From positions 68,027,141-68,091,140 of the forward strand of contig NC_092809.1 of NCBI RefSeq assembly GCF_040954645.1: 64,000 nucleotides of DNA. The letters run 5' to 3'. The translations under genes were made by a program, and so were the position numbers. Positions 42,468 to 53,559 of the stretch are shown here, piece after piece. Origin of the DNA: Diabrotica undecimpunctata (taxonomy: Eukaryota; Arthropoda; Insecta; Coleoptera; Chrysomelidae). Numbering within the stretch: the stretch's first letter is position 1; each line of letters starts with the position of its first letter. The notes beneath the pieces are model-generated. The model did not search any database. It saw nothing but the letters and a program-made list of their open reading frames with translations, and was not told where the DNA came from.

Positions 42468-45400
42468 CTAGTCTTCCTCTATTGGCAAGGGACAAATTCG
42501 GACAAGAGGCCGTTTTAAGGTTCCGGTGATCGTACGCACGGTAGCCACTCGAGCTACACCGTCTTTACCCTCATGTAATTCAACAAGACGCGCGAGAGGC
42601 CATTTACACGGAGCCAAATTATCCTCCTTTAAAACAACTAAGGCACCGATTTTAGGTACAAAGCCAGAATCTAACCATTTGGACTTTTGTTGCAAGGTGT
42701 GCAAATATTCCTTTCGCCATCGAGCCCAAAAATCCCTATGGATGCGTTGTAACAACTGCCATCTGGACAAACGATTGAAGGATACCTCCGAAAAATCAGG
42801 CACAGACAAAGATGTCAAGGGTTCAAGAGTCAGGAAATGTCCTGGGGTCAACGCATTGAGATCTTCAACATCATTGGTTAATGGGGTGAGAGGGCGTGAG
42901 TTTAAGACCGATTCAATTAAAGTTAAAACGGTATAAAATTCTTCGTAGGTCAAAATTTGAGCCCCGACTATACGAACAATATGTTCCTTTACAGAACGAA
43001 TTCCCCGTTCATAAATACCACCAAAATGTGGAGCAGCGGGAGGAGCAAATGAAAACTTAATACTTTCTTTATCGAGAGCGCTCTCCATGAAGCTACTAAG
43101 CTGTCGATAAGCACTATGAAAATTAGTGCCATTATCACAAAACACTTGCGATACTCGACCTCTCCGAGCGATAAAACGTTGTAAAGCGGCCAAAAAGGCT
43201 TCCGCGGTCAAATCACTAGCCAATTCAAGATGTAAAGCCTTTGTAGCGCAACATACAAATAGACACAAATAGGCCTTTTGAGTTCTAACTCCCCTGTAAC
43301 GAGACATGGTTATCGAGAACGGTCCACCATAATCTAACCCACAAATCGAAAAGGGTTTAATGGCACCGAGACGAAATTTAGGCAAATTACCCATAGGGGG
43401 TTGTAAGTTTTTAGGAGATTGTTTCCAACATCTAATACATTTGGACAATACCGAATTAACGGCTTGTTTAGAAGACATTATCCAAAACCTTTGACTAACC
43501 AAAAACTGAGTACTCTTAAATCCAGCATGTAAATACTTCTCATGATAATGACGAACTAGAAGAGTAGTAAGACGAGATTTTTTTGGTAACAAAAACGGGT
43601 GTTTTGCTTCATACGATAACGAAGACTGAGATAGACGACCACCTACTCTTAAACACTGAGTACTATCATCTAAAAATACTCCCAACTTACGAAATGGTTT
43701 TGGAAAAGAATTTGATTGAAGATGTTCTTCAAAATACTTTTCTTGTGTAAATCTGACAAGAATAATCAACGAGTCTTCTAATTCTACGAAAGTCAAGGGT
43801 CCTGACCGTTTCGACCTTTTATAACGAGAGTTGTGCGCGAATCGCAACATAAAAGCCAAAATTCTTTGGATCGAGGTAAAAGACGATTTATTTTTCAGCA
43901 AACAAGACAGAAAATGTTCCTCACGAGTGGAAACAAACACTAAAGCTTTCTTTATCTCTTCCAAAGAGGATTTTTCCTGCAATGAGGGAGGAACCTCTGG
44001 AAAAATTAATGGAATATTATACAAAAACGAAGGTCCTGTTAACCAGTCTAATTTTGATAGAAAAGCGGCCGGTAGCATGCCTCGCGAAGGCGCATCGGCT
44101 GCATTATTTCGAGATTCGATATAATGCCAAGAATAATTTTGACTATGGGACTGGATATACGAAATGCGATTTGCGACGAAAGTTTTGAATCTCGAGTGGG
44201 AGCTTTTAATCCAGTGCAATACGATTTGAGAATCTAACCAAGCATACACATTTTGAAATATTATATGCTTCCACGACTCTAACACAAACGACATAAGTTT
44301 TACCAAATGAACAGCAGCTAACAATTCTAATCGAGGTATAGTAATCTGTTTTATAGGAGCTACTTTCGATTTGGCACACAGTAAATTAACTTGAACTAGG
44401 TTACGAGTATCAATACTACGAATATAAACGACACAAGCATATCCCTTTTCACTAGCATCGGCAAATCCATGAAGCTCTAAGATCGGACATGAGGAAATAT
44501 TCAAAAAACGAGGAATTTTGAACTGTGAAATAAGAGATAGTTCGCTCTTATATTGCTCCCATACACGAATTATTTCCGAAGGAGGACGATCATCCCATTT
44601 AAGACCGGTTGCCCAAAGTTGTTGGATTAAATGTTTAATGAAAAAGGTAATAGGTGTTAAGTAACCACAAGGATCATAAATTCGAGCTAATTCGGACAAA
44701 AACGATCTTTTGGTACAAGGGACGTCTTGCAATTTGACTGAAAATTGAAAGACGTCGGACTGTGCAATCCACTTCAAACCAAGGATTTTTAATGAAGGAC
44801 CATTTGCTTCTGGATCAAAATTAATGGAGTGAGGATTAATATGGGATTCAGGAAACTGCGACAACAATTTGGGTTCATTCGAACACCATTTCCGTAACTC
44901 AAAGCCTCCTAACTTTAACAAAGCGACTAATTCGTCAACTAAAGTTTGTGCTTCTTCGAGAGTCGAAGCACCAAAAACAAAATCATCAATATACGAAGCA
45001 TGACGAATAAGCGAGACGGCTTTAGGAAAACGAGAGCCTTCGTCTAATGCTAATTGTTGGAGAGTTCTTAAAGCGAGATACGGCGAAGATACTATTCCAA
45101 AAGTAACAGTTAATAAACGATATTCCTGAATTTCCTCAGCGCTAGAAAATCTCCATAACACGCGTTGATAATCGGTGTGTTCAGGAGCGACTAAAATATT
45201 ACGATACATCTGACGAATGTCCGCACACAGCGCAAAACGATTAAGTCTAAAATTCAGCAACAGCGAGACTATGTTCTGTTGCAGCTTAGGACCGACCAGT
45301 AAATAGTCGTTTAAAGATTTACCGCGACTGGGACTTTTCTGAGACGCATTATATACAACTCGAATTTTACTTGAAACACTATCTGGTTTCACAACGCAAT

Positions 45401-47660
45401 GATGTGGAATATAATACTTTCCCCTTTTCTTTTCGGCATTAGAGACTAACTGCATATGACCTAAATCAAGATACTCCTGCATATGAAAAGAATATTCTTT
45501 TTTCAAACTTGGTTGACGAGATAAGCGTCGTTCTAATGATAGCAATCTATTTAAAGCAATATCATAGCTATCTTGCAAACAAGGCGGCGATTCACGAAAA
45601 GGCAAAGATACAACATATTTACCCGAGACGTCCCGATTATGCGTTTCCAGATAAATGTTCTCACACAGAACGTCTTCTGGTTCTGAAACTGGCTTTTCCG
45701 GTACGTTTTCCAGTTCCCAAAATTTCGTTAACGAAGAATTTAGTGGGTCTTCAATATTTGAAAGACAAACAAGCGAAGTCGACGAAAGGTTAGGTGTTCT
45801 AGTAGGTCCTAACAAAATATAACCAAAAACGGTATTTAGGGCATCTGGTTGTCCCGCTTTAGCTTCAATTTTACCTTCTAACAACACCTTCGAAAATATG
45901 CTACAACCAATTAACAAATCTATAGATTGACTACAGTTAAATTCGGGATCGGCTAAATTCAAATTTTTAATATAATTCCACGTCGATATGTCAATTTTGG
46001 TGCTCGGCAAATCCGAGCAAACCCGATCTGTAATAATAGCCTCCAAGTGAAACACCGGTGACTCCTGATGACGAGGTTGGATAGAAAAACTTATTTGACC
46101 TTGATTCAGTTTCGTTTGCATCGAATTGAGTCCGTTAACTTCAAATGAACAAGGAGTTTTAGGCCAGCCTAATCTACTGGCAGCTTTGCGACTAATGAAC
46201 GAACTCATTGAACCTGAATCTAGAAGACATCTCAAGGGCTGTTTACATCCCTTACTATCAATCGCGTGAACTAAAACAGTACCGAGCAAGATTTCCTTTT
46301 TTGTTTCGTTTTTCTTCCCTACAAAACTAGCAGCACAATGTGATATTTCAGGCGAATTTTGTTCGACTCCCGATGCCCCTGAATTATTAGTATTTTCTGT
46401 GGACGACTGACTATTGCAACGATTTCTATCAAAGTGCAACAAACTATTATGAAGGTGACTATTACATTTACTACATTTAAAGACCTTTGGACACGACTTG
46501 ACAGAATGATTAGCCTGATTAAGACACCTAAAACACGAGGAAGATTCTTTACAAAATTGGTATCTTTCTTTTGGAGATTTTTTCAAAAACAACGAGCAAT
46601 GGTTAAGAAAATGACTTTGTTTACATAAAGCACAACATATTGACGACGAATTTGTAACAAAGGATGAACTACTATTATGCCTTGACTCATTGGAATGTTT
46701 ATAATTACACTTTGGCTCCGTATAAGTTGGAGCCCTCGACGATTTCTTAGATTCACTTAAGCTACTATTCAAATTATCGTAAGCAATGTACTGAGTTTCA
46801 ATAAACTCTACCAATTTTTGAAATGACGGGAGTTTATTCGATTTATTTTCTAACTCAAATAACTTTACTGAATCCGCGTCTAATTTCGACAAAAGTAAAT
46901 TAAACATAATAAAATCCCAATGTTCTGTCGGAAGACCTAATGTTTTCAATGCGGCTAAATTTTCTAAAAACGTGTCTACTAATTTAGCCAGATTTTTCGA
47001 ATTAACTACCGATATTTTCTGTACGCCCAAGATCGCATCCCAATGCGCGGTCGCACAAAGACGAACATTTGTGTACCGTTTAACAATTAGATCGTAAGCA
47101 ATTTGATAATTATCGCTATTTATTGACAAATTACGAATCAGACTAAGTGGAGTCCCTTCTAAACATCCTTTCAAATACTTAAACTTTTCTACGTCTGCTA
47201 GGCCTGCGTTATTATGTACAACCGAATTATATAAGTCTAAAAACGAACTAAACTCCTTAAAATCACCCTTAAATTTAGGCAGCTCTATTTTAGGCAAGCG
47301 AATATTAGATTGTGGAACTACTACTGATCTAAACGGTTCTGGAGTTTCAAATTGTGGCTCAGATAATTCCGCACTAAATAGTTTTATTTTATAAAATTGT
47401 TCCAAAAATAATTCCCGAACATTTTCTTCAACCCTCGTATCCGCGTCTGGTACAGAAAGAATATTACTAATAATATTAGTGTGATGTTTTAAGAACTCTT
47501 CGCGAATCGAATCTAAATCCTCTAGTCTAATTTTAAATAAAGGGCGAATAGAAACGTCTGAAAGGGCCTTAAAACCTAAATCGAAAATTAACTGAATATC
47601 ATTTAACGCAGTTTTTCTTAAAAATTTGAGCTTCCTATTCTTTTCTTCAAGTTTTTCCAT
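42468..47660 (-). CDS. gag-pol: BEL/Pao Gag-Pol polyprotein, intact (1,730 aa)
   Basis: One frame runs from ATG at 47660 to the stop at 42468. Residues about 110-300 match the DUF1759-type Gag (KIELPKFKGDFKEFSSF). CCHC-like knuckles lie near 341-400 (CCALCKQSHFLNHC; CFRCLNQANHSVKSC). The aspartic protease has DSGS at about 481-484. The reverse transcriptase spans about 730-920 with RVVYNASQKS, CADIRQMYRNI and the catalytic YIDD at about 889-892. RNase H starts near 1062 (GFADASEKGY). The integrase has an H-H-C-C zinc region (HYHEKYLHAG; CIRCWK), then DYGG (about 1440), FCDNGTNF (about 1508) and YERGI (about 1551), followed by a DUF5641-type C-terminus. All catalytic residues I can check are present. 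It encodes everything needed for particle assembly, copying and integration. No envelope frame is present. Confidence 0.95.
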   Translation of the reverse strand: MEKLEEKNRKLKFLRKTALNDIQLIFDLGFKALSDVSIRPLFKIRLEDLDSIREEFLKHHTNIISNILSVPDADTRVEENVRELFLEQFYKIKLFSAELSEPQFETPEPFRSVVVPQSNIRLPKIELPKFKGDFKEFSSFLDLYNSVVHNNAGLADVEKFKYLKGCLEGTPLSLIRNLSINSDNYQIAYDLIVKRYTNVRLCATAHWDAILGVQKISVVNSKNLAKLVDTFLENLAALKTLGLPTEHWDFIMFNLLLSKLDADSVKLFELENKSNKLPSFQKLVEFIETQYIAYDNLNSSLSESKKSSRAPTYTEPKCNYKHSNESRHNSSSSFVTNSSSICCALCKQSHFLNHCSLFLKKSPKERYQFCKESSSCFRCLNQANHSVKSCPKVFKCSKCNSHLHNSLLHFDRNRCNSQSSTENTNNSGASGVEQNSPEISHCAASFVGKKNETKKEILLGTVLVHAIDSKGCKQPLRCLLDSGSMSSFISRKAASRLGWPKTPCSFEVNGLNSMQTKLNQGQISFSIQPRHQESPVFHLEAIITDRVCSDLPSTKIDISTWNYIKNLNLADPEFNCSQSIDLLIGCSIFSKVLLEGKIEAKAGQPDALNTVFGYILLGPTRTPNLSSTSLVCLSNIEDPLNSSLTKFWELENVPEKPVSEPEDVLCENIYLETHNRDVSGKYVVSLPFRESPPCLQDSYDIALNRLLSLERRLSRQPSLKKEYSFHMQEYLDLGHMQLVSNAEKKRGKYYIPHHCVVKPDSVSSKIRVVYNASQKSPSRGKSLNDYLLVGPKLQQNIVSLLLNFRLNRFALCADIRQMYRNILVAPEHTDYQRVLWRFSSAEEIQEYRLLTVTFGIVSSPYLALRTLQQLALDEGSRFPKAVSLIRHASYIDDFVFGASTLEEAQTLVDELVALLKLGGFELRKWCSNEPKLLSQFPESHINPHSINFDPEANGPSLKILGLKWIAQSDVFQFSVKLQDVPCTKRSFLSELARIYDPCGYLTPITFFIKHLIQQLWATGLKWDDRPPSEIIRVWEQYKSELSLISQFKIPRFLNISSCPILELHGFADASEKGYACVVYIRSIDTRNLVQVNLLCAKSKVAPIKQITIPRLELLAAVHLVKLMSFVLESWKHIIFQNVYAWLDSQIVLHWIKSSHSRFKTFVANRISYIQSHSQNYSWHYIESRNNAADAPSRGMLPAAFLSKLDWLTGPSFLYNIPLIFPEVPPSLQEKSSLEEIKKALVFVSTREEHFLSCLLKNKSSFTSIQRILAFMLRFAHNSRYKRSKRSGPLTFVELEDSLIILVRFTQEKYFEEHLQSNSFPKPFRKLGVFLDDSTQCLRVGGRLSQSSLSYEAKHPFLLPKKSRLTTLLVRHYHEKYLHAGFKSTQFLVSQRFWIMSSKQAVNSVLSKCIRCWKQSPKNLQPPMGNLPKFRLGAIKPFSICGLDYGGPFSITMSRYRGVRTQKAYLCLFVCCATKALHLELASDLTAEAFLAALQRFIARRGRVSQVFCDNGTNFHSAYRQLSSFMESALDKESIKFSFAPPAAPHFGGIYERGIRSVKEHIVRIVGAQILTYEEFYTVLTLIESVLNSRPLTPLTNDVEDLNALTPGHFLTLEPLTSLSVPDFSEVSFNRLSRWQLLQRIHRDFWARWRKEYLHTLQQKSKWLDSGFVPKIGALVVLKEDNLAPCKWPLARLVELHEGKDGVARVATVRTITGTLKRPLVRICPLPIEED

Positions 47661-47949
47661 TTTAAATTTCTAACAAGTTCCAATAATATTATACAAACGA
47701 AAGTGTACAAAAATGTGGTCTAAAACCCCGAAATTACCGATTTGTAATTCGATACTTTATTAAAACGACGATAATTCCCTTCTAAAAAGTCCCATATGGT
47801 CGACTTTACAAAAAGGTCATAAATTATTCTCGAGCCACGACAAGAGACGCAAACTTAAGATAAGAACCCTCAAAACGATAAAAAATACGACGAGACGAAA
47901 CCAACCATTCAAATTTAAATATAACAAAAAATATTTTTTCAATAAATGA

Positions 47950-47973
47950 GTTCAAATCCGGCTAGATAGGCCA
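47950..47973 (-). other. Primer-binding site of the BEL/Pao element, about 24 nt
   Basis: The plus strand gttcaaatccggctagatag followed by gcca looks like a tRNA 3' end: a T-loop (ttcaaat), T-stem, acceptor strand, discriminator and CCA, one base from the LTR. The match seems to extend into the T-loop, longer than the usual 18 nt. I could not name the tRNA. Confidence 0.7.
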
Positions 47974-47974
47974 A

Positions 47975-48395
47975 TGTGGGGGTATTAACAAACAAATGTA
48001 CTATTACGAATTAATAGTACTTAATTAACAGAACTATTCCTTCGGTAACTCTGGCGAGAAAATGGACTTTTCCTCATTGGTGCAAATAATTATTAAAATT
48101 TAAATGGTTGCAATAAACAATCAAAAACAATTTATAGGTTTAGGTAAAACTAGGTAAAAACTTACCGCTGGGTCGAATTACCAGGGTTTGCACTACAAAA
48201 CAACGAACGAAATCAATTTAATGTGCGTGCATGGGTTCCCGTGCCGGGTTGCGTCTCTTCTTTTCAACGACTGGTGCTCTTCTGTCTTAAAGGGACGCAT
48301 TCCACGAGCCCGATGGCGGTACTTATAGGGATCGTAGGAATACAGGGAGGACAAATGTATTGATTAATTTATACAACCATATTCAAATTTAAACA
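47975..48395 (-). repeat. 5' LTR of the BEL/Pao element
   Basis: 421 bp, by eye identical to 41806-42226. Transcription of the element starts within it on the minus strand. Confidence 0.95.
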
Positions 48396-48595
48396 TCTAG
48401 TATCATATTCAAATTGGCATACACTTTACATTACCCCAGCTTTCCTAGCATTACAATTAGCTTTCAGGTAAAGAAAAAAGTACTTTCGCCAGGAAACCTA
48501 TTGTATTATAAGTCTTTTAATGGTGGCGTCGGATTTTAAAAGTATAAGTGGTAGAGTTATATATATATCTTATCTACAAAGTAAACAAATAAATT

Positions 48596-50700
48596 CGATT
48601 AAAGATCATCCAGTTATATGCACTTACCAGTACCCACACAGACAAAGAAGGTGAATGGTTCTACGATGAGGTTAACACTGCGATACAAGAGGTAACCACC
48701 AGCTACACTATACTGATAGGAGACCTAAACACCAAAATAAGCCGCAAGCAGGATGATATGGAGTTTGTACTTGGACCTTACGAATATGGTGATAGAAACG
48801 AAAGGGGCCAAACTCTTATAGAATTTTATCTGCAACACAGGCTATATGTCATGAACACGCATTTTAAAAAAAGTCCTCAAAGAAAGTGGACTTGGCAATC
48901 ACTAAATGGCTTAAACAAGAACGAAATTGACTTTATATTTACTAACAAGAAAGACTCTGTTGAAGATATAACTGTATTAAATCAATTTTCAACCAGAAAT
49001 ACCCAAAGAATGGTAAGAGCAAAGATGCTATTGAACGTAAAGAAGAAAAAAATAAATATTGTAATTGTAACAAGGTCAAAAAAGTCACATTTACTGCGAT
49101 TACTAACACAAGATCATACCAGGAAGAAATAAAGAGTAACCTATAGAAAGACGTGTCAGATAAAACACAGAAGTGCCAAGACAAGCAAACAAGGAAATAT
49201 GAAAAACTCACAGAAGACACAAAAAACCTAATGCAATAAAAAAGGGAAATGAAAGGTAAGCACACAACGAACATTGTACAGCTTATAAATTTAAATAAAA
49301 CCATTTCAAATGCCGTTAGGAAAGACATAAGGAACTTTACCACTAAATAAACAGCTTATAGGTACCACAGATAGCCTAAATAGTTTTAAAACGAAAGTTA
49401 AAGACAGAAACGAGGAATAATTATAAGTTAAAAAATAAAGCAGTATAAAATCAAGGATCAGAGAAACTTCCAGATATAACCGAAAAGAAAATTAAACCAG
49501 CGTTAGAAGGTATAAAAAACAACAAAATACCTAGAGAAGATGGCATTGTAAGTGAAATGATAAAACTAGGAGGTGAATGTGTTATAAAAGCTTTAAAAAC
49601 TCTTTATAATGCCCACCTCTTTGAAGGACTTACATAAGAAAAATGGAATATTGGCATTACGATAATATTGCTTAATAAAGAAGGTGTAACAGAAATTGGA
49701 AACCTATCAACTTGCTATCTCATTTATATGAGTTCCTTACTCGAATAATTACTGACAGACTGGGATTTAAGCTAAATTTTTACCAACCACTACAGCAAGC
49801 TGGATGTAGGAGTGGCTTTGGAACGAATGACCACCTATAAGTAATAAAATCCTTGACAGAACAGTTACAGAATACAACAATCCATTAATATTAATATTTG
49901 TAGACTTTGAGAACGCATTTAGTTCAGTCGAACATAGCTCCATGTTGAGAGTTCTTACAGAGTGCAGTATTGATCACAGGTACACAACTCTTCCTCGAAA
50001 TATATGTAATAGCTGCAGTATGTAATAGTTGCAGACCGGGTAGAACTGTGAACTTCTTTAAGACCTTCAAACCTTTTGTCCACGAGTTAGCCTTAAAATT
50101 AATTTTTTCACAACACAATACATGACCAAGCTTGTACTGGCCAAAAACATTTCAACCAATGGCATGCAAATAGAATAAATTTATAGCTATAAGTATCTCG
50201 GCCACAAGATTAAATTAGGAAGGGACAATCAAACAACAAAGTTAAACAGGAGAATAGAACTAACATGGTCAGCTTACTGAAAACTTAGGGTAGTCTTAAG
50301 ATCAGATATTTCCATGTACTCGAGAGGAACTGTCTATGATCAATGGAGAAGTTAATGTTGAGAATATCCCTTAGAGATAGAGCTTTAAATCAAATAGTTA
50401 GGAGAAAAACTGGTGTTACGGATGCAGTTAAAAGAATTACATCGCTGAAATGGAACTGGATAGAGCATGATGCGAGAGTCAGAGATGGAAAATAGACCAA
50501 GAAAATTTTAGAATGGATACCTGAACACGATGCTTATCGTAATAGAGGCCGTTATCCAACAAGGCTGTCAGACGACATTAAGCCCGTCTAGTACAACTGG
50601 ATTCAGGATGCTCAAGATCGGATGCAATGCAACTATTTACAGGAGATATATGTTCATCAGTGGACTCAAAACGTCTGATGATGATTTAGCTTTGTTAAGA
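48596..50700 (+). mobile_element. RTE-clade retrotransposon, degenerate, with endonuclease domain
   Basis: Starts in an EEP endonuclease: TILIGDLNTKISRKQ and, in the open piece 48758-49132, NERGQTLIEFYLQHRLYVMNT, KWTWQSLNGLNKNEIDFIF and DITVLN. Then come a decayed RT N-terminus at 49480-49640 (IPREDGIVSEMIKLGG), a mutated palm region and a C-terminal tail at 50190-50600. It ends in a (TGA)n-type tail (tgatgatga) near 50678-50686. Stops and frameshifts are dense. It appears to belong with the 53.6-55.5 kb copy. Confidence 0.7.
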
Positions 50701-50918
50701 AACGCTTTCAATAATTGCTAGCGTTTCCCCTTTACTAGTCTCTTGTTAAATTCAACCGTAATTCAAATTCAAACAGTTTGTTTTAACAGCTTTTGTAATT
50801 GTCTCACATATCGTTAATATCCTTTACGTTTTACATAAATTTACATAAGTTTTTAAAGACCATAATTATCAATTGTATCTTCAAATAGTTTCCATGCCAG
50901 TTGACAGTACTTTGGTCC

Positions 50919-50921
<3 letters not shown>

Positions 50922-50978
<57 letters not shown>
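50922..50978. repeat. (CT)n microsatellite, about 57 bp
   Basis: Perfect CT alternation, then a looser CT-rich region to about 51045. Serine/leucine-rich frames across it are artefacts. Confidence 0.97.
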
Positions 50979-50979
<1 letters not shown>

Positions 50980-51049
50980 GCTCTCCCTCTCCCTATATCT
51001 CTCCATCACTCTGTCTCTGCCTCCTTCTCTTTTTTCCTCTCTCCAAAAA

Positions 51050-53559
51050 GGTATCCAGCGGAGAGCAATTCGACTTTCAGAATCCTTAATAAGTAGATAT
51101 TCCCTGTGGCATTATCAACCTAGCCAATTTTCTTTAAAATAGACTCAGTAAGTAGCAAATTTTTACATTAACGGTTTTCTGTACACTAAGTTCTTTCTTA
51201 AAGTTGTGTTTTTCTTTCGACAGAGATGTCGAAACGTGTCCTACGTGCTCTCATTCGTTGCTCTTCTTTCTTTTTTTACTATCCAACATTGAGTTTTGCG
51301 TATGATAACTGATTCTACGGCAGTTCTATGATAGAATCTTTCTATCATATAACGCACCACTGGCTTTTTACATTTCATTCATTCGACACTTTCTCCACTG
51401 TATACTTCTTTATGTTTTTTTCCATTACTATGTAATACATATACTATAATCTATAAGTTTCTACAATCATTTCCTTATCCCAAATAATCATCTTATTTGT
51501 AGTATTAACTCCTTTTTTAAATGCACCTTCTAGATTTGTGTCATATTAAGTTTTAAACATTTTTCTTCGATCGCTCATGGTCACTGTAGCAGACGTTGGC
51601 CTAAATACCTTTCAGTATTTTGTAATAACATCATATCATCAGAATCCGTTGTGTTCAGGGAACTTTACCGTGAAATTTTCTTGTTATCTGTTATCCACCT
51701 TTTAAGAGGCGTTTCTGCTTATTTTACTTTTTCTTTTTCCTTCTCCTATTGGAGGTGGAAAGTTATTATGGCGATTCACTTGGCGATTCACATGGCAAAC
51801 TTTATTTACAGATGTCCTAAATAATTAAGGTGAACTCATCTTAAACCATTTTTTTTTTAATTTTTAAGCGAATCATTATTACACGTAGCATCTCATATCT
51901 GGCTCTCCTCATTATATGATCAAATTATTTCAGTTTTCTGTTTTTTTCTAAGGCAGCACCATTTTTTGAATAATTCCAATGTATGTAGGTTTGTTTTTTA
52001 AACGACTATGCTTAAACGCCATACAACAATATATTATAAAATAATATATAACGATAAGATATTGGCTTGTTATACTCTCGTATCGCCACCATATTTATCT
52101 CAAAATGGATTGGCGATACTTCTTTAGAAAATACATCTTGATTGTTAAAGAGGTTGAATAATATATTAAACTTAATGTGATGTTAATCACGAAAGTAGAT
52201 ATCCGAAGATTTCTATTGACGAAATCAAAATCCAGATTTTTGCTTTAATCTGTGCCTTCTAAGAATTACAAAACAAAATAGATGATGCTAAAAGATATAA
52301 AGAGAGATTTGGAAAATATAAAAGTTGCATTTCACAACATATCTCATCTAATCAAAAATTCTTGGCGATTTGGTTTCTATTACTCATAAAGAGTATATCG
52401 AAATAAAACACGAGAGTTAAGATTTGATTTCATGCATAGTGCTTCTGTATTTTCGCTCTGAACGTGAAAACAAATCTTTCCCGTCAAAAAGAAGCAACAA
52501 TAATATGGCTTCAATATGGACTCCATAGCGTCATCTAATAATAATTTGCAAAAGTAAATTAGTGTCTTTATTTTAATGTGATGTATTTACTTACTACTGA
52601 TTTACACACGGAATCGATGACATTACTACTTTAAATTAGTTCGTATTCACATTACGAATACCAACTAGAGTGAAATACGAGCAATGAATGAATGACTAAA
52701 CTCTACTTATTATTATTGTATATTTACGATTATATAAGATTGGTTATTAGGTCAAATAACGTTTATACAAAAGTGCTGAGTATACAAGGCTAGATTTATA
52801 ACAAAAGTAATATGAAACAAAACACACCTGTGTTTATCCAATACGTGTGGTCTAGTTTCTAATTGTTCTAATTAATGTAGGTAAACAATTTACGTAATTT
52901 ATAATAAATATTCTTTCAGGATTTTTTATGAATTAATTCATTACATAAATATCTTAATATCTCACTACAACAATATGAGAACACATAGCATCGTAATAGC
53001 CTCGTTCTTAATTTTAATGTTATGTCTCTATTGGTTAGGAGCTTTTTGGCAATTAACATATATCTTAATTACATATCCAAACATACACATTCAAATAACG
53101 CTCCGCTTGTTCCAGTTCTATTTCTAAATCCCAAATGAGACTCGCTAATTTTTATGTCTAGTTTTTACATATCCTGTTTTGTATAATTTTACAGAGATCT
53201 CTTATTACTTGAAAACGAGTACTAGAATTCTTCATCCACATGCAGCTTACATATTTCTTTGTAATTTAATTCGTGGGTTTATTTTTTAAAGTGCGTTATT
53301 AAGGCTCTCACTTCCTTTGTTTCGAGACAGATCTTATTTAATTTGAGTTATGAATATGGAATTTAATAAAGAAGTGTCTACTGAGCCGGTTGTAGGGAGT
53401 AAAATATTCGAATATATAGTGTTATATTTATGTTTATATAATAATTCACTTTATTATTATATTTTAAGTAATGTCCTCTAAGAATTCACTAATAAAAGGT
53501 AAAATTTGGGTGGTTGGCGGTCTAACATAGTTTAAAAAAACTTTCAGTGAAGTGGAAAA
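51050..53559. other. No gene recognised
   Basis: About 2.5 kb without a defensible gene, RNA or transposon motif; AT-rich with scattered short frames. Confidence 0.45.

Larger units (their letters stand above)
41806..48395 (-). mobile_element. Complete BEL/Pao LTR retrotransposon
   Basis: The element is 6,590 bp. It has 421-bp LTRs (41806-42226 and 47975-48395) that appear identical, a primer-binding site, a polypurine tract, one uninterrupted polyprotein of 1,730 codons and a flanking duplication TCTAG (41801-41805 and 48396-48400). Identical LTRs and an open polyprotein indicate a recent insertion that may still be active. Confidence 0.96.

Noticed and set aside
42526..46628. Several antisense frames of 60-136 codons within the BEL/Pao polyprotein
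   Set aside because: They are shadows of the intact minus-strand polyprotein with no independent motifs.
50670..50690. ctgatgatga as a hammerhead core
   Set aside because: It is the (TGA)n tail of an RTE element; no GAAA or stems follow.
50873..51142. Ser-Leu-rich frames across the CT repeat
   Set aside because: Low-complexity artefact of (CT)n.
51215..51245. gagatgtcgaaacgtg as a hammerhead remnant
   Set aside because: The CUGANGA segment and stem II are missing.
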